From positions 558,001 through 622,000 of the forward strand of contig CAJNOP010000081.1 of the NCBI GenBank assembly GCA_905250075.1: a stretch of DNA of 64,000 bases, given 5' to 3'. A program made the translations under genes and the position numbers. The notes below the pieces were generated by a model, which had not been told where the DNA came from, did not search any database, and was given only the letters and a program-made list of their open reading frames with translations. The DNA is from Rotaria sp. Silwood1 (taxonomy: Eukaryota; Rotifera; Eurotatoria; Philodinida; Philodinidae). Shown here piece after piece: positions 1 through 11,416 of the stretch. Every line of letters begins with the position of its first letter. Within the stretch, counting starts at the first letter, position 1.

Positions 1-3000
1 GATAATGATAAAATCATCATAATTGTAGTAGAAACACTACTTTCTACTCCAAGAGGTTACCTCACCAACTCAATGCTAATACTGCTTTTGCTTCCCAATA
101 TCCAGAAATGAATGATGCATATTTTCTATGATTTTATTTCAGAGCATTGTATGCTGAATCGATATTCTTGGGACTTGCAATGTTTGTTGGCCTACACTTA
201 CATGGGCTTCGCATCGCCACTATAGTTTTGTTGGTCTCTTTATTGCTCAAGGAGCGATTGTCCTCAAAACTATTAGAGGCATCTAGCTTGTTTAATGGAA
301 AGGAAGATTGTTTCAAACCCACTTTTCATTTTGTAGCTCAGAAATATTTGGTTATCAAGAACGATGTTATCTTTCATCCGAATTGCAATAATTATCTTTT
401 AATACGTTTTCAAAATGACTCAATCAAAACTAACCAATAACATCAGTAAGTTTCTTCATTTTGTGTATCAAAAAACGTAAGTTTCACTATCCGAAATCTC
501 TTATGTCTGACGATGGTCATTCAAGTAGTTTTTACGAACTAATAAAGTCAAGTATTTAAGGGTCTCAATATCAGTAATTATCTCTGTATTCTACGCATAT
601 CTTTCATACAAAATTGAATAAATGAAAACTTGATTGATAAGTATATCACTTTTTTCGGCAATCCTAATGATATGTCACTTAGGTTAAAGCTGTAGTTGTT
701 CTTGAACGAGTTTCAATTAATCTATTGTACTATAGTTTTAATGATGCACATATAATCGGAACCCCAAAACAAACTGTTATAATGCTAATCTTCCTTTGAA
801 TCATTGAATATGTTGGCATAGTACGTCTTGTACAGAATAGTTTACTTTTTCATATAGTTTATCTAGGTTATCACTCTTTCTCAATTGTTACCAACTATTT
901 ACTTTTTTTTTGAGTTTTCGAAATTTTGTTGCGTTTCCTAAAGTCTCATGGTTATTCCTCTGAAACAGCTCAATCATAAGACTAGCAACTTCGAAGTCAT
1001 ACACATCATGATAAATAGATATCTTTCAAGTGGATATAAAATAGCTACAATGCATCTTTTGTTCAAATAGATGACTGTCCATCGTGAAGATGAGCTCCCA
1101 TGGGAAGATCTGAAGGTCATAAAAAGACGTCTGTCATGCGACTTAATTCATTGACCAGGTTTTTTTAAGATTAACAGTTTTCAATATAATTGATCTTCGC
1201 AGGTCTTCTCTCTTGATCCATGGTCAGTTTATCATGCTTTTTGTCTATGTTAATAGTTGTACATAGAAATTGAATGATACTACTGTCACCTATAATTTTC
1301 GCTCACAAAAAAGATTTCATTGTTGTTATAATGTATGAGAAGTTACAACAAATGAAATTCTTTCATTTTCAAAATATTTGACTCTCAAGAGAGCTGAATT
1401 TCCTACATCACCTATTAATGGTTTTTGGACACGAATAAATACAGAAATATTTTACTCAAGAAGTCTAAAACTTTCAATGCATTTTATAACGATGAGTAGA
1501 AGCTTGCCCTTATTGTCCTATATTCTGAAAATATAGGTATAACGAACAACTATTTCAAAAGATCACAACTTTCCATTGACTCCGATAGGAGATGGTTTAG
1601 ATATGGTTAGGTCCATAAAACTATCGTCAAATTCCTTCTTGAAATTTTTCTATAGAGTACTATATCGTCAGACAATGCTATTTCAAAACACGCTTGTTTA
1701 GATTCCCCAAACATTCACTAGCCGCTTGTTCGAAGGTTTAAAGGCAAATGTAAATTAAAATTACGAGCCATCTGTCAAGCGCACGATTTACGAAAATTCA
1801 TATTCTAAGATTAAGAAAATCGTCAAATGTAAGCTATATGTTGAACCGAATGCTGTTTTTCACTGTTTTAAAAAGAGTAATGGAAAAGATGGTATTCACA
1901 TAGTTCTTTGTTATTGATACTACAGTAGAATAGTGAAAGATATAAACCACTTTTGAAAAACTCTTTAGTTGAAAAAAATCAATTGGCAATTTAAGAAAAG
2001 AAAATAGATACTAAGTGACTTTCCTTTTACACTACATCGTTGGTGAATTCAGACATATTGTCTCATGTTGAAAGTCTTGAGTTGTTTTTCAACGGCTATT
2101 GTGAAATCAATCTATTTTATTGATTAGAAACTTGTTAGAAGCTATCAAATCAAACATAGTTAAAAGGAGTCCATGAGATGAAACTAACTTAACACATATG
2201 CACATTCTGATGATATTCAAAGTAAGAAGTTCAGAACAAACTTCATTATAGTCTTCTACGTCATCAGATCGTATACGAATCGATTACCACAAGTGATGCA
2301 AGATTCTTTGAAATATGTAAGACTCTGCTGCACTCGAATTGACAGATATCAAAAAATAATACGTTTCTGATAGATAGAGTATGATGCGTAACAATTTTGT
2401 TTCACAAGAGCGACAGCCTTTTGGTTTTTCATAAACTGGTAAAAAATAGTTTGTAAATATTCTTTTGCAGTAAAGAATTGAGTGTAGATACGAAGCTTCT
2501 ACCGCACCATTTCCTCATCTAAACCTACATTCTGAAAAGCGTCATATTTGTTCATTCTATAAAGAACTCTGAGTATGACTTAGATGAACGTTCAATCGGA
2601 TTTTTACCTTTGTATGCGATAAGTTTCATTGGATCAACTCTTACTGATCAAGAGAAATTCGTCCAAAATTACTGATTCACAGTTCTCATAGAACGGCTAT
2701 CACAGGGTTATGAGAAATATTTTTGACGTTATGTGCTGACACTAATGAAATATATATTTTGAACACAAGCCAATATAAAAAATGAAAAAGATGTACAGAA
2801 TTCGAAATATACTTTTTAAGAACATGTCCAGAGCTAGCTGAGACTTCCACTTCAGCTTCCTGTCTTAATTAAATATTTTAACAGTATTGCGAGTTTTTTG
2901 GAAGTGGATTGTATCAGTTATCCTATATATCTTGCTTCGGCAATATTTGATACAATCAGTTTAGTCTAACGCTATCAATTGGGCAATTTAGATCATAGAT

Positions 3001-5470
3001 AACGTAGTGTAACTCATATGTACGTGCATTTATCGCTTTTGCAATAATATTTGCCCTACCCTGTTTTTGTTGTACAATTTCAGATTTTCTATTTTACAAG
3101 AAAACTTGAAAAGCAGAAGTAATTAAGTAAGTAATATGTGGAATTAGAATCGGAAACATCTAGTTATATTAGCTTCAGATAAAAGATGGATGAAATTTTT
3201 TATATTGATCGCTTTCGAACTACTGAGTACTCGTCCGATAACTTCTGAAGATCAGAAGGACAAAGTGCTAATTCACAACAAAAAAGTTAAGAAAGTGGCC
3301 TTTTCATCTGTCAAAGAACTTTTTCAAGTTGTAAAACTGACATGTTTTTTTTCATAATAGAATGTCAAAAAAGTTTTGTTACATTTCTCAAAATCGTCTA
3401 CCACTAGTGCTATAACAAAGCTGAGCGAAAGAACAGCACCAGAGACCACTTCGCCTACAGGTGTTGCTAGTGTCCACAGCCGGATAGAGTGGGAACCTTA
3501 GAGTTTACTAAACTTCAGTAAAAAAAAATCATCTTGCAGAAATGATACTTAGTGTATATTATCTAGAATGATGACGAGAAAGAAAGAATTGAAATTATTT
3601 TCCTTCCACTGAATGTTATTTGACGTTCATACATCAATTCTTTTGTATATCGATTGTCTTCGAGCAAGTATTTCAGATAATGACTCAGTTTTTTGTTGAA
3701 AAAGATGCTCTGAGAAACGACGGCCTATTTTGATCCTTCATATTACATTTGAGAATCTGGCAAAGTTGTGCAATGCTTCTCAAACACTAATCCGCGATTT
3801 AATGCTTTATTACGATCAAAGCACGCTGCTAGTGGTTCAGCACCAAGTAAGCAGCTTTGTATTTCATAGATTTTTGTATGCATCGGCATGAATATTTCCA
3901 CTATTCAGTTTTGAAAACTTAAATTAGTAGAAAAATTTTTTAAAATCGAGCGCTCTAAAATTTTGTTCTGGGATAATATTCAAATCTTTGGTTTGATCAA
4001 CGAGTTAAGCCTAATACTTAAAGAGTATTGAATGTCTCAACTTCTGCTTATTTCGTAAGCCATGAAACCCGAATGTACAATTCTTTCAGAGTAGCAGATA
4101 TGTCTTGATAGTACATCATATATTATCTAAAAGACATTTTTGAAACATTTTGTGAGATGTCATTCTCGACTTGCTAGCACTTCAATGAACTTCAGCTACC
4201 ATGGATCGTGACTAAACTGTTTTTGTAAACGTCTCTTTTTGCATTGCATTTAAATAGAAATGAAAGAGTCCACTGAGTAAACATAGTTATTGATGAACTG
4301 AGCAGTCTTTTTTCTAAGGCTTGGTTTTCTAATGAATCCCTCCCATGATAAGTTGTCAACTATGAGTTCAACAATATCTATGCATTCCCTAGCAACGTGA
4401 CCTATCTCCATTTTCACTGTAGTAAGTGTGCATTATATTATAAAATATCCAGCATCAACAGTAGTTAATTTTTTTACATCATATAGAAGTTTTTGAGGAA
4501 TATTGACTCACAAAAATCCATCGCTAAAGTACTAGGAAAGCCATTAGTTTTTATACCAGAGATCAAAACCAGTAGAGATTTTCCCTTACCGTTATCGTTA
4601 ACGTTATCTTTCGAAGCGATCATTCTGCATTTTGATTACCTTATAACAGTCGAATCGACCGCTGTAATAGACATTTCTGTATCCTAATTACTACAGTAAT
4701 AATATCATAATCATTTTTCAATGGTTCTTACCATTTATTTTCATAAGTGTATTTTATACCTCTGTATCTGTTTTTGAACAGAAGCTTTGATAGGACTACA
4801 GATCTATATCAGTTTTCCATCTTTATTAAATGTTTGTCTGACATGAACTTTATTCATTAATTGTCTATTTAGGCTACATGCCATGTCGTACACGATTTGC
4901 TAACTCTAATGCCTGTGCGAAATAAATCTTGCAAATAGTAGAGAACATAAAAGTAAATTTACGATAGACTACAATGCTAAACAATTGTTCAATTTTGTTT
5001 TCATAATATAAGCTGACATGAAAGTGAGTTCATAAAATCTGATCAGTATATTATGATGAATTTCGGCTAAATATAATAGTTCGAATGCAAGTTTTCTCAG
5101 ACAAAATGTTCGAAATCAGTAAAAAATGTTTAATTTGCGGAAAAAAGCTGTTTTATGCTCATTTTTTTGAAAAAAGTACACCACTTGTTAATGACCTCTC
5201 TACGTAGTAAGTCATTCACTGTTATTTGTTATAACCCAACTGTAGGGTGCTTGCTTGAGCGCTATCAGAAAAAATAAATTCTGAAATACCGAAAACATTA
5301 TTTGATGATTGATTTGTCCCTATGTTTGCATAAAGTAAAAGCCGGTTAGCGAAAATGCTCTACGGACTTCAAAGTGTCTATGCAAGATATGTAAAGTCAG
5401 ACTAGAGGGCTTGCCTTAGCAGTAGCGTGTCTTCATTAAATAGAGATTTGCACCCATCTGTTGTTCTAGT
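1..5470. other. Gene-free stretch, apparently decayed
   Basis: I find no protein family, RNA gene or clear repeat here. The longest open stretch on the plus strand (147-440, 97 codons) follows an acceptor-like TTTATTTCAG, but its product is unrecognisable and nothing supports it as an exon. Base composition looks mixed and stop codons are frequent in all frames. This fits old non-coding or transposon-derived sequence, though I cannot name a source. Confidence 0.5.
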
Positions 5471-6060
5471 AATCTTTGAAGTTTTTGGATATTTGTGAAA
5501 TAAGCGAACACCTACGAACATCCCCAAATCGGAAAATCATACCACAAGTCGATAGAGCTCAGTGAGCTGATTCTACGAACACTCAAAATGGTTCAATATA
5601 TGAGGGCTTGTCCAATATACACTGCTTTTTCGAATCTACGAACACTCACGAACATCCACGAACACTCATATCTTTTGACAATAGGTAGCCCTACTCGAGT
5701 TAGGTACATGCCCAAAATTTCAGCCTTTTATATGCTTACATAAAGAAAATAGCAGGGATTGACTTTTTCAATTTTAAGCCTCATTCTTTAATTTTGCTTA
5801 TGTATTCCGCATTCGATTATAAGGCTTAACATTGAAAAAGTCAGTCTCTGCTATTTTCTTTATGTAAGCATATCAAAGGCTAAAATTTTGAGCATGTATC
5901 TAACTCAAGTAGGGCTACCTACTGTCAGAAGATATGAGTGTTCGTGGGTGTTCGTAGATTCGAAAAAACAGTGTGCATTGGACAATCACTCCTATATTGA
6001 ACCATTGTGGGTGTTCGTGGGTGTTCGCTTGTTTCAGAAATATCCGAAGTTTTCTGAATG
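5470..6060. mobile_element. Foldback (large inverted repeat) element with CGAACAC repeats
   Basis: The left arm, about 5487-5795, is repeated in reverse complement at about 5832-6045, with a short spacer around 5796-5830. Outer ends match well: GGATATTTGTGAAATAAGCG at 5487 pairs with the stretch ending ATATCC at 6045. Both arms carry several short CGAACAC/CGAACATC units, read as GTGTTCG in the right arm. No coding sequence is present. The arms are not identical, so the copy is not recent. It is a non-autonomous foldback or MITE-like element of unknown superfamily. Confidence 0.75.
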
Positions 6061-6360
6061 ACGTATAGTTTTACTTTCAAGAATAGTGAGCATGCATTAA
6101 GTCTGGTCTAAGCAGCACAATTTGGTCAGTGAGTTCTATATCCTTGATTTTGGTCTTTCCTGAAGAAATCCTGGAATTATCAATCAGAATTTTATTTAAG
6201 ATTTTTCAGGTTTCTGTCCTGAATTCTTTCTAAAAGTCCAGTATCGTATTTAAATTGTATTGACTTGTTCAAGAAACCTGGCAGATAATGAAGCCTCCTT
6301 TAAACTAATTTTTTCCGTTTTTTTGCGAATTAAAAATAAGTGTGATGCCATAGTCACGCT

Positions 6361-6655
6361 GTAAAAAAGGATAGAATAATAAACCCTCTAAGGGTTTATG
6401 AAAGTGCAACCTATAATAAACCCTTTTTACTATATGTCAACATTTTCATAAACTCTTTCATAACCCTTCGGAAGGATTTATGAAAGGGTATATGAAAATC
6501 ATATACCCTTAAAATAGTTTATGAAAGTGGAACGTATAGTAAACCTTTTAAGAATGTATGAAAATAAAATGCCCTTCAGAAAAGTCTTATCAAGGATATT
6601 CAATTTTCATAAGCCCTTATGAAGGTTTATTACTCTACCCATTTTTCTACAATGC
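6361..6655. mobile_element. Small TIR element with internal GGGTTTATGAAAG repeats
   Basis: The left end, beginning GTAAAAAAGGATAGAATAAT at 6361, is an imperfect reverse complement of the right end, which finishes CCATTTTTCTAC near 6652. Inside are several copies of GGGTTTATGAAA and its reverse complement TTTCATAAACCC, some forming local palindromes such as 6382-6404. There is no open reading frame. This is a miniature, non-autonomous inverted-repeat element. I could not settle a target-site duplication. Confidence 0.6.
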
Positions 6656-7842
6656 ATCCTCTTTGACTATCATTAACGCTGATCTAAATATCAAAGCACA
6701 TACTTTCATTAACAATTTTAGCCTTTGTTGAGACGAGTCGGTCATGTAAACAGAAGAAAGAATTACTCATTTTTATACAAAAATTCTTATCATTTCTCGA
6801 AATGATTCGAAGACTAAATAGAAAACAAATAATTTTTTCATTAAATAATTCTTACCAGTCATCGACATGTGCCAATAATCTAAATAGAGGAAAAAAAAGC
6901 TTGTTAGCGCAGCCCCTTTGGGGCTGAAATGTGGAACTCACATATATCCTCTAGCCTCACTAAACGAATACAAAATACCTAAAATGAAAAATCTCTCGTA
7001 GACTATAGTTGTTTTGCAGGACAATCGAGCATAAGAGCAAAGACCTCTCGAATTTCTGCATTTTGAACAAAAATCATTTATTTTTTTCGTCGGGCGCCTT
7101 ATGTTTTTCTTTTGGATTGTTGCTATTCGCTCATTGTTTTTCTTTTTTTTTTATTCGTTTTTGTTAATTTAACATTCTTATTATTATAATCATTGAATTA
7201 ATGGACAAATAAGTCTGTTTTACACATACATGATACCTACAGCAGATCTTAGGCACTATTATATATATTAATCAACTTACAAACAATGATATTCATTATT
7301 TTTCAAAATTATAACTTAATCAATTTTGCAAAAAACTCTAGAAAGCCTGACGCCTCTTATTCTCGATTCTTAAAATCTGTAATGGAGCGGGGTGTCTGTA
7401 ATGGGGGGATGGGGAGGAGGTGCCGCCAACCTCGAACTGAAAACTTACACTCACTATTTTCTTCGAAAGCATACGTGATTTCCACAAAACTATGGTTGAA
7501 ATATCTCTAATCAAAATGAAAAGCTTCCTTTCTTTCGAATTCAATATTGGATTTGTATGGTCACTAGAAGTGGCACATTTACTTTACTTTTTCTTTAGGT
7601 AAATAAAGTAAAGTAAAAATTATTTACTTTATTTACTAGTATACTTCTAAATGGTAAATATATATTTACCTAAATAAAAGTATTTGTTATATAATTCAAG
7701 TGAACCGAAATAATTAGGGCGCATACACATCTATAATGAGTTTAATCATTTATCCTTTGCGAGTAGGCTTTAAATAATTTTCGATTACTGTGAATTTTCC
7801 TTTTATAAAATGCGTTGCTGATTAATTCGGGTTTTACTATAG
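6656..7842. other. Intergenic, with a GC-rich hairpin and an AT-rich inverted repeat
   Basis: No gene is recognised. At 6910-6926 there is a perfect 7-bp stem, CAGCCCC/GGGGCTG, with a three-base loop, striking in this AT-rich setting. At 7594-7605 and 7663-7674 the 12-mer TTTAGGTAAATA occurs in opposite orientations, flanking many TTTACTT units. A G-rich patch lies at 7388-7425. None of this can be assigned a function. Confidence 0.5.
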
Positions 7843-8264
7843 GTCAATAATTTACAATCGGCTGGTCTAACAGTTGATTGTATTCCTAATGGTATTGAAA
7901 GTTATAATGGATCACCAGATGCAACTAATTACGACATGGTAATTTTAATTAGGGATAATAATTATTTGGCAGATATGACAAATAACAGACAACCGTCCAT
8001 TGTAAATGCTCAGCAAATAGCTATACTGGTATAATAATGACTGAATGGGCGGCATATCAAGTATTATCTGGACGTTGGGTCACATTATCTTCACTTTTGT
8101 TACCATCGCGAATACATGGCATAGGTACAAACAATGTATTGTTCACTTAAGTTAACAGTGAGCATCCAATTTGGAATGATTTACCAATAAATTTTACTGC
8201 AACCGAATTTATGGTCTACAGCGTTTTAGATATCTCTCAATCTTATGCACGCAAATCTACTTGA
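7843..8264 (+). pseudogene. Broken exon of a putative secreted bdelloid-type protein
   Basis: An acceptor (TTTTACTATAG) at 7842 is followed by about 62 codons of good protein-like sequence (QSAGLTVDCIPNGIESYNG, then YDMVILIRDNNYLADM). The reading then hits a stop near 8032. From about 8020 a different frame continues the same type of protein (MTEWAAYQVLSGRWVTLSS), is interrupted by TAA at 8148-8150, and resumes with EHPIWNDLPINFTATEF before TGA at 8262-8264. One frameshift and one in-frame stop indicate decay. I do not recognise the domain by name. It may be the upstream part of the same gene as the Sushi exon at 10375, now separated by repeats. Confidence 0.55.
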
Positions 8265-8348
8265 GGTCTTCTTTTCTTCTTTTCTTTTCTGTATGCTCTT
8301 CTTCAAATGCATCTTTCGTCAATATATTGACCCATTTTCTATTCTTTT

Positions 8349-8630
8349 AACTTGAGGACATATATCATTTTCGTTTTCTCTTTGCGGTTAATCTGAGGGC
8401 ATATATCATTTTCGTTTTCTCTTTGCGGTTAATCTGAGGGCATATATCATTTTCGTTTTCTCTTTGCGGTTAATCTGAGGGCATATATCATTTTCGTTTT
8501 CTCTTTGCGGTTAATCTGAGGGCATATATCATGTTCGTTTTCTCTTTGCGGTCGACTTACAGATATATTTCATGTTTGTTTTCTCTTTTTCTGTTAACCT
8601 GAGAGTATCTTTTAATATTTGTTTTCTAAG
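8349..8630. repeat. 41-bp tandem minisatellite, about five full copies plus decayed ones
   Basis: A 41-bp unit beginning AATCTGAGGGCATATATCAT and ending TCTCTTTGCGGTT starts at 8349 (variant first copy), 8390, 8431, 8472 and 8513. The fifth copy has a T-to-G change, and two more degenerate units follow to about 8630. The middle copies are essentially identical, which points to recent amplification or homogenisation. It is non-coding and lies between the two pieces of the broken Sushi-type gene. Confidence 0.9.
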
Positions 8631-9038
8631 AAAGAAGAAAAATTTGATTAGTTTCCCTTTCTCTGCTTTCCGTATCAACTTCTTTTTTTTTTCAATAAAC
8701 TATTGATTCGTTCGTTTCACTTGGCTCAAATAAAAACAATTCCTAGTTTCCATTCTGTTCTTTCCTTGAGAAATCCCGGAAGATTTGTCAAGATCCTAGT
8801 GTTCAAAGATCTTGTCAAGTTATCGTCAGGATCCTGTCTCAAAATCATAGTCATTCCTATTTTCAGGATTTGTTCAGGGTTAAACAAGGTGACAAGTGTA
8901 TAAAGCTACCGCAATACCTGGTATTTCGATGCTGCTGAAAAGAACTCATGTTATCAAGTGATACTCGGATACTAGAATAGAAAAGGTTTGGCAAAAATTA
9001 TCCAGGTTTTATGCAATGTAGGATACTTACTAGGGAAC
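8631..9038. other. Non-coding spacer
   Basis: No gene is recognised. There are several short AGGATC/GATCCTGA-like motifs (8760-8885) that loosely recall 6150-6245, perhaps traces of an old dispersed repeat. Confidence 0.35.
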
Positions 9039-10217
9039 ATTCCCAGTGAAGGAGCCCTTTTCAGCAGGGGTTTTGCGCATCTTGTAGCCCATAGTGAGCC
9101 ATGCCTATGGTAAAAAAAGTTCGGGTTTCTGGCTTGATTCTGAGGAGATACCGAGCTCCTAGTGAATTTTCTCTACAGTATGCCTACATTGTTAGCAAAG
9201 CTATACTTCCGAATTTTGACCTGAAAATTTGCTTGCATAAAGGCCTCAGCTAGACTAGTTTGCATAACAAATTTCAGAAGTTTTGAACAAAGTCTCTCTA
9301 AGATACGAAACTTTGAAAAAAATGCATAGTACATATATTATTATGAAAAAAGGACTATACCTTGATAGTTTCATATCTTAGAGAAACTTTGTTCAAAACT
9401 TCTGAAATTTGTTATGAAAACTAGTCTAGCTGAGGCCTTTATGCAAGCAAAGTTTCAGGTCAACATTCGGAAGTATAGCTTTGTTAACAATGTAGGCATA
9501 CTGTAGAAAAAATTCACTAGGAGCTCTGTATCTCCTCAGAATCAAGCCAGAAACCCGAACTTTTTTTACCATAGGCATAGTTCACTATGGGCTACAAGAT
9601 TAGACATCTGCAAAATCAGTTTTTTTGGTCCCGGTCCCGGTCCCGTACCGGTGAAAAATGTTTTAGTCCCGGTCCCGGTCCCGATCAAAATTTTTCTTCA
9701 GTCCCGATCCTGATCAAAATTTTTCTTCAGTCCCGGTCCCGGTCCCGATCAAAATTTTTCTTCAGTCCCGGTCCTGATCAAAATTTTTCTTCAGTCCCGG
9801 TCCCGGTCCCGGCCCAAATTTTTTTTTGGTCCCGGTTCCGGTCCCGGTCTGGACTCGATGCCAGTTAAAAATTGTATTATGGTGAAAAAATTCCGATTCT
9901 TGAAACTGAAACGAGGATCGATGAAAATTTTTATCAGAATTGTAAAGAAAATTGCTGTTTTTTTAGATTTCTGATCACAAAAATATAAGAAATACCTAAA
10001 CGCAGAATCGAGTTTCTGATAAAAAATAATACCGGGACCAGCTTGAAAATTTCGGTCCCGGTCCCGGTCCCGGCAAAAGTAAAATTTTAGTCCCGGTCCC
10101 GGTAAAAGTCAAAATTTTGGTCCCGGTCCCGGTCCCGCCGGAACCGGGACCACTTTGCAGATGCCTATACAAGATGCGCAAAACCCCGGCTGAAAAGGGC
10201 TCCTTCACCTGGGAATA
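9039..10217. mobile_element. Composite foldback element with GGTCCC tandem arrays
   Basis: The outer ends form an inverted repeat of roughly 45 bp: the sequence from ATTCCCAGTGAAGGAGCCCT at 9039 recurs in reverse complement as AAAGGGCTCCTTCACCTGGG, ending near 10216. Inside, 9081-9320 and 9366-9599 form a second, much longer inverted repeat (about 240 bp arms, about 45 bp spacer). Right of it come tandem arrays of GGTCCC/CCGGTC (about 9628-9858 and 10053-10152) separated by decayed sequence. Open frames across the arrays, rich in Pro-Gly and Arg-Ser, are artefacts of the repeat. No transposase is present. Confidence 0.8.
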
Positions 10218-10374
10218 TTCTCTGGTTAGTTTTTAGAAAAGAAATCTATTTGTTGAGAAAGAATGGAACGCATTCGTCATCTCCAAATTTTGTTAAATAA
10301 TCTTGATTGATCAAGCTCAAGAAATATTTAGAAAGTTTATGCTGAACAACAACTTACGATTTATTTATTTTCAG

Positions 10375-10858
10375 TAAGAGCTCGATGTTCTCTTCCGGAA
10401 ATAAAACAGTTTCTACATAATGCTTCACGAGTTGCAGATCTTCGAATTTCATCTCAACGTGTATCTGTTAATTCGAATGAAGACAATTTGGCACTCATTG
10501 GTTCTTATATTATATTCATTTGTACCGATGTATACATCAATGTCGATGCTCATTTGAATGTCACCTGCCGAGACAACGGACAGTGGACGCCTTTTCCAAG
10601 TTGCATCCTCAAGAGTACAACAACAAAGGCTTCGGGTAATATTTTTAAAATATATGAAATAGCTTCAGATTTGATAGAAAACCAAATTCAAACATTTGCT
10701 AGAATATTGTCAACATATGCTCGTTTATAATCAATCTTTAGTTTAATTTTTTTTTCTATGATATAGATGTAACAACAGCAAGTGTGCCTTCTGGATTAAA
10801 AACCAATGGTGTCCAAACGTCAAGCATTTTTAATCATGGAAAAAAATTAATATCATAA
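10375..10858 (+). pseudogene. C-terminal exons of a Sushi/CCP-domain secreted protein
   Basis: There are two exons, 10375-10634 and 10767-10858, with a clean GT-AG intron (GTAATATT ... GATATAG) and a phase-1 join. The first encodes one complement-control (Sushi) module: RCSLPEIKQFL, then IFICTD, VTCRDNGQWTPFPSCI. It shows the four cysteines and the G-x-W between cysteines 3 and 4. The second adds a short Ser/Thr-rich tail (DVTTASVPSGLKTNG) ending at TAA 10856-10858. Sushi modules are extracellular binding domains. These two exons are intact, but no signal peptide or start is visible. The likely upstream exon at 7843-8264 is broken and three repeat elements lie between them, so the gene is probably dead or 5'-truncated. 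If an undetected upstream exon exists, it could still be functional. Confidence 0.6.
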
Positions 10859-11416
10859 AAATCGATTCAAGATATAAAAAAACACTCGCAAATCATTCGA
10901 AGCGGACATGAACTTTTGAATAACAATAATTTAGATATTCTTGTATGTATTCTAAATGCAAAAAGACTACATTGCATGAATCATTAAGAATATAAAATAA
11001 TAATCAATAATGAAATCGATAACAAATGATTGAAAGGACTTCTAAAAACTAATGTAGGGTGGGTATAGATGTAGATATCAGCTTTACATGCACCCACACC
11101 CACATCCACACTTACACCCACACTCATCCACACTTATATCGATTTCATGATCAAGTGTCCATTAGTAGTTTTACTTTTTTATATAAATTTTTTTTTACGA
11201 TAATGATATATGTATATAAAAAGAACGAAGCAATATTTTAATGAATACAACTTTGATTTCGTAATACAAAACATAAATTAATAAAAAAAAAACAGATATA
11301 AGATGATCGGTGAATTTGCTCAGACAAAAAAAGGAATATTAAGACAAAAAAACATCGAATCACAGGTACGTTACAAAACAACTACTCGTTGGGCTCTTCT
11401 TTTACGGCAATTTTTT
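10859..11416. other. Intergenic, with a C-strand telomere-like tract
   Basis: At 11088-11132 there are degenerate CCCACA/CCACAC units (CACCCACACCCACATCCACA and so on), resembling the C-strand of a TGTGGG telomere repeat. The rest is AT-rich and probably includes the 3' UTR of the ATPase gene on the minus strand. No gene is seen. Confidence 0.55.

Noticed and set aside
147..440. 97-codon open frame after an acceptor-like CAG
   Set aside because: The product has no recognisable motif, no partner exon could be joined, and the surrounding 5 kb has no coding signal.
9587..10208. Pro/Gly- and Arg/Ser-rich open frames on both strands
   Set aside because: They are direct translations of the GGTCCC tandem arrays and cannot be told from repeat artefact.
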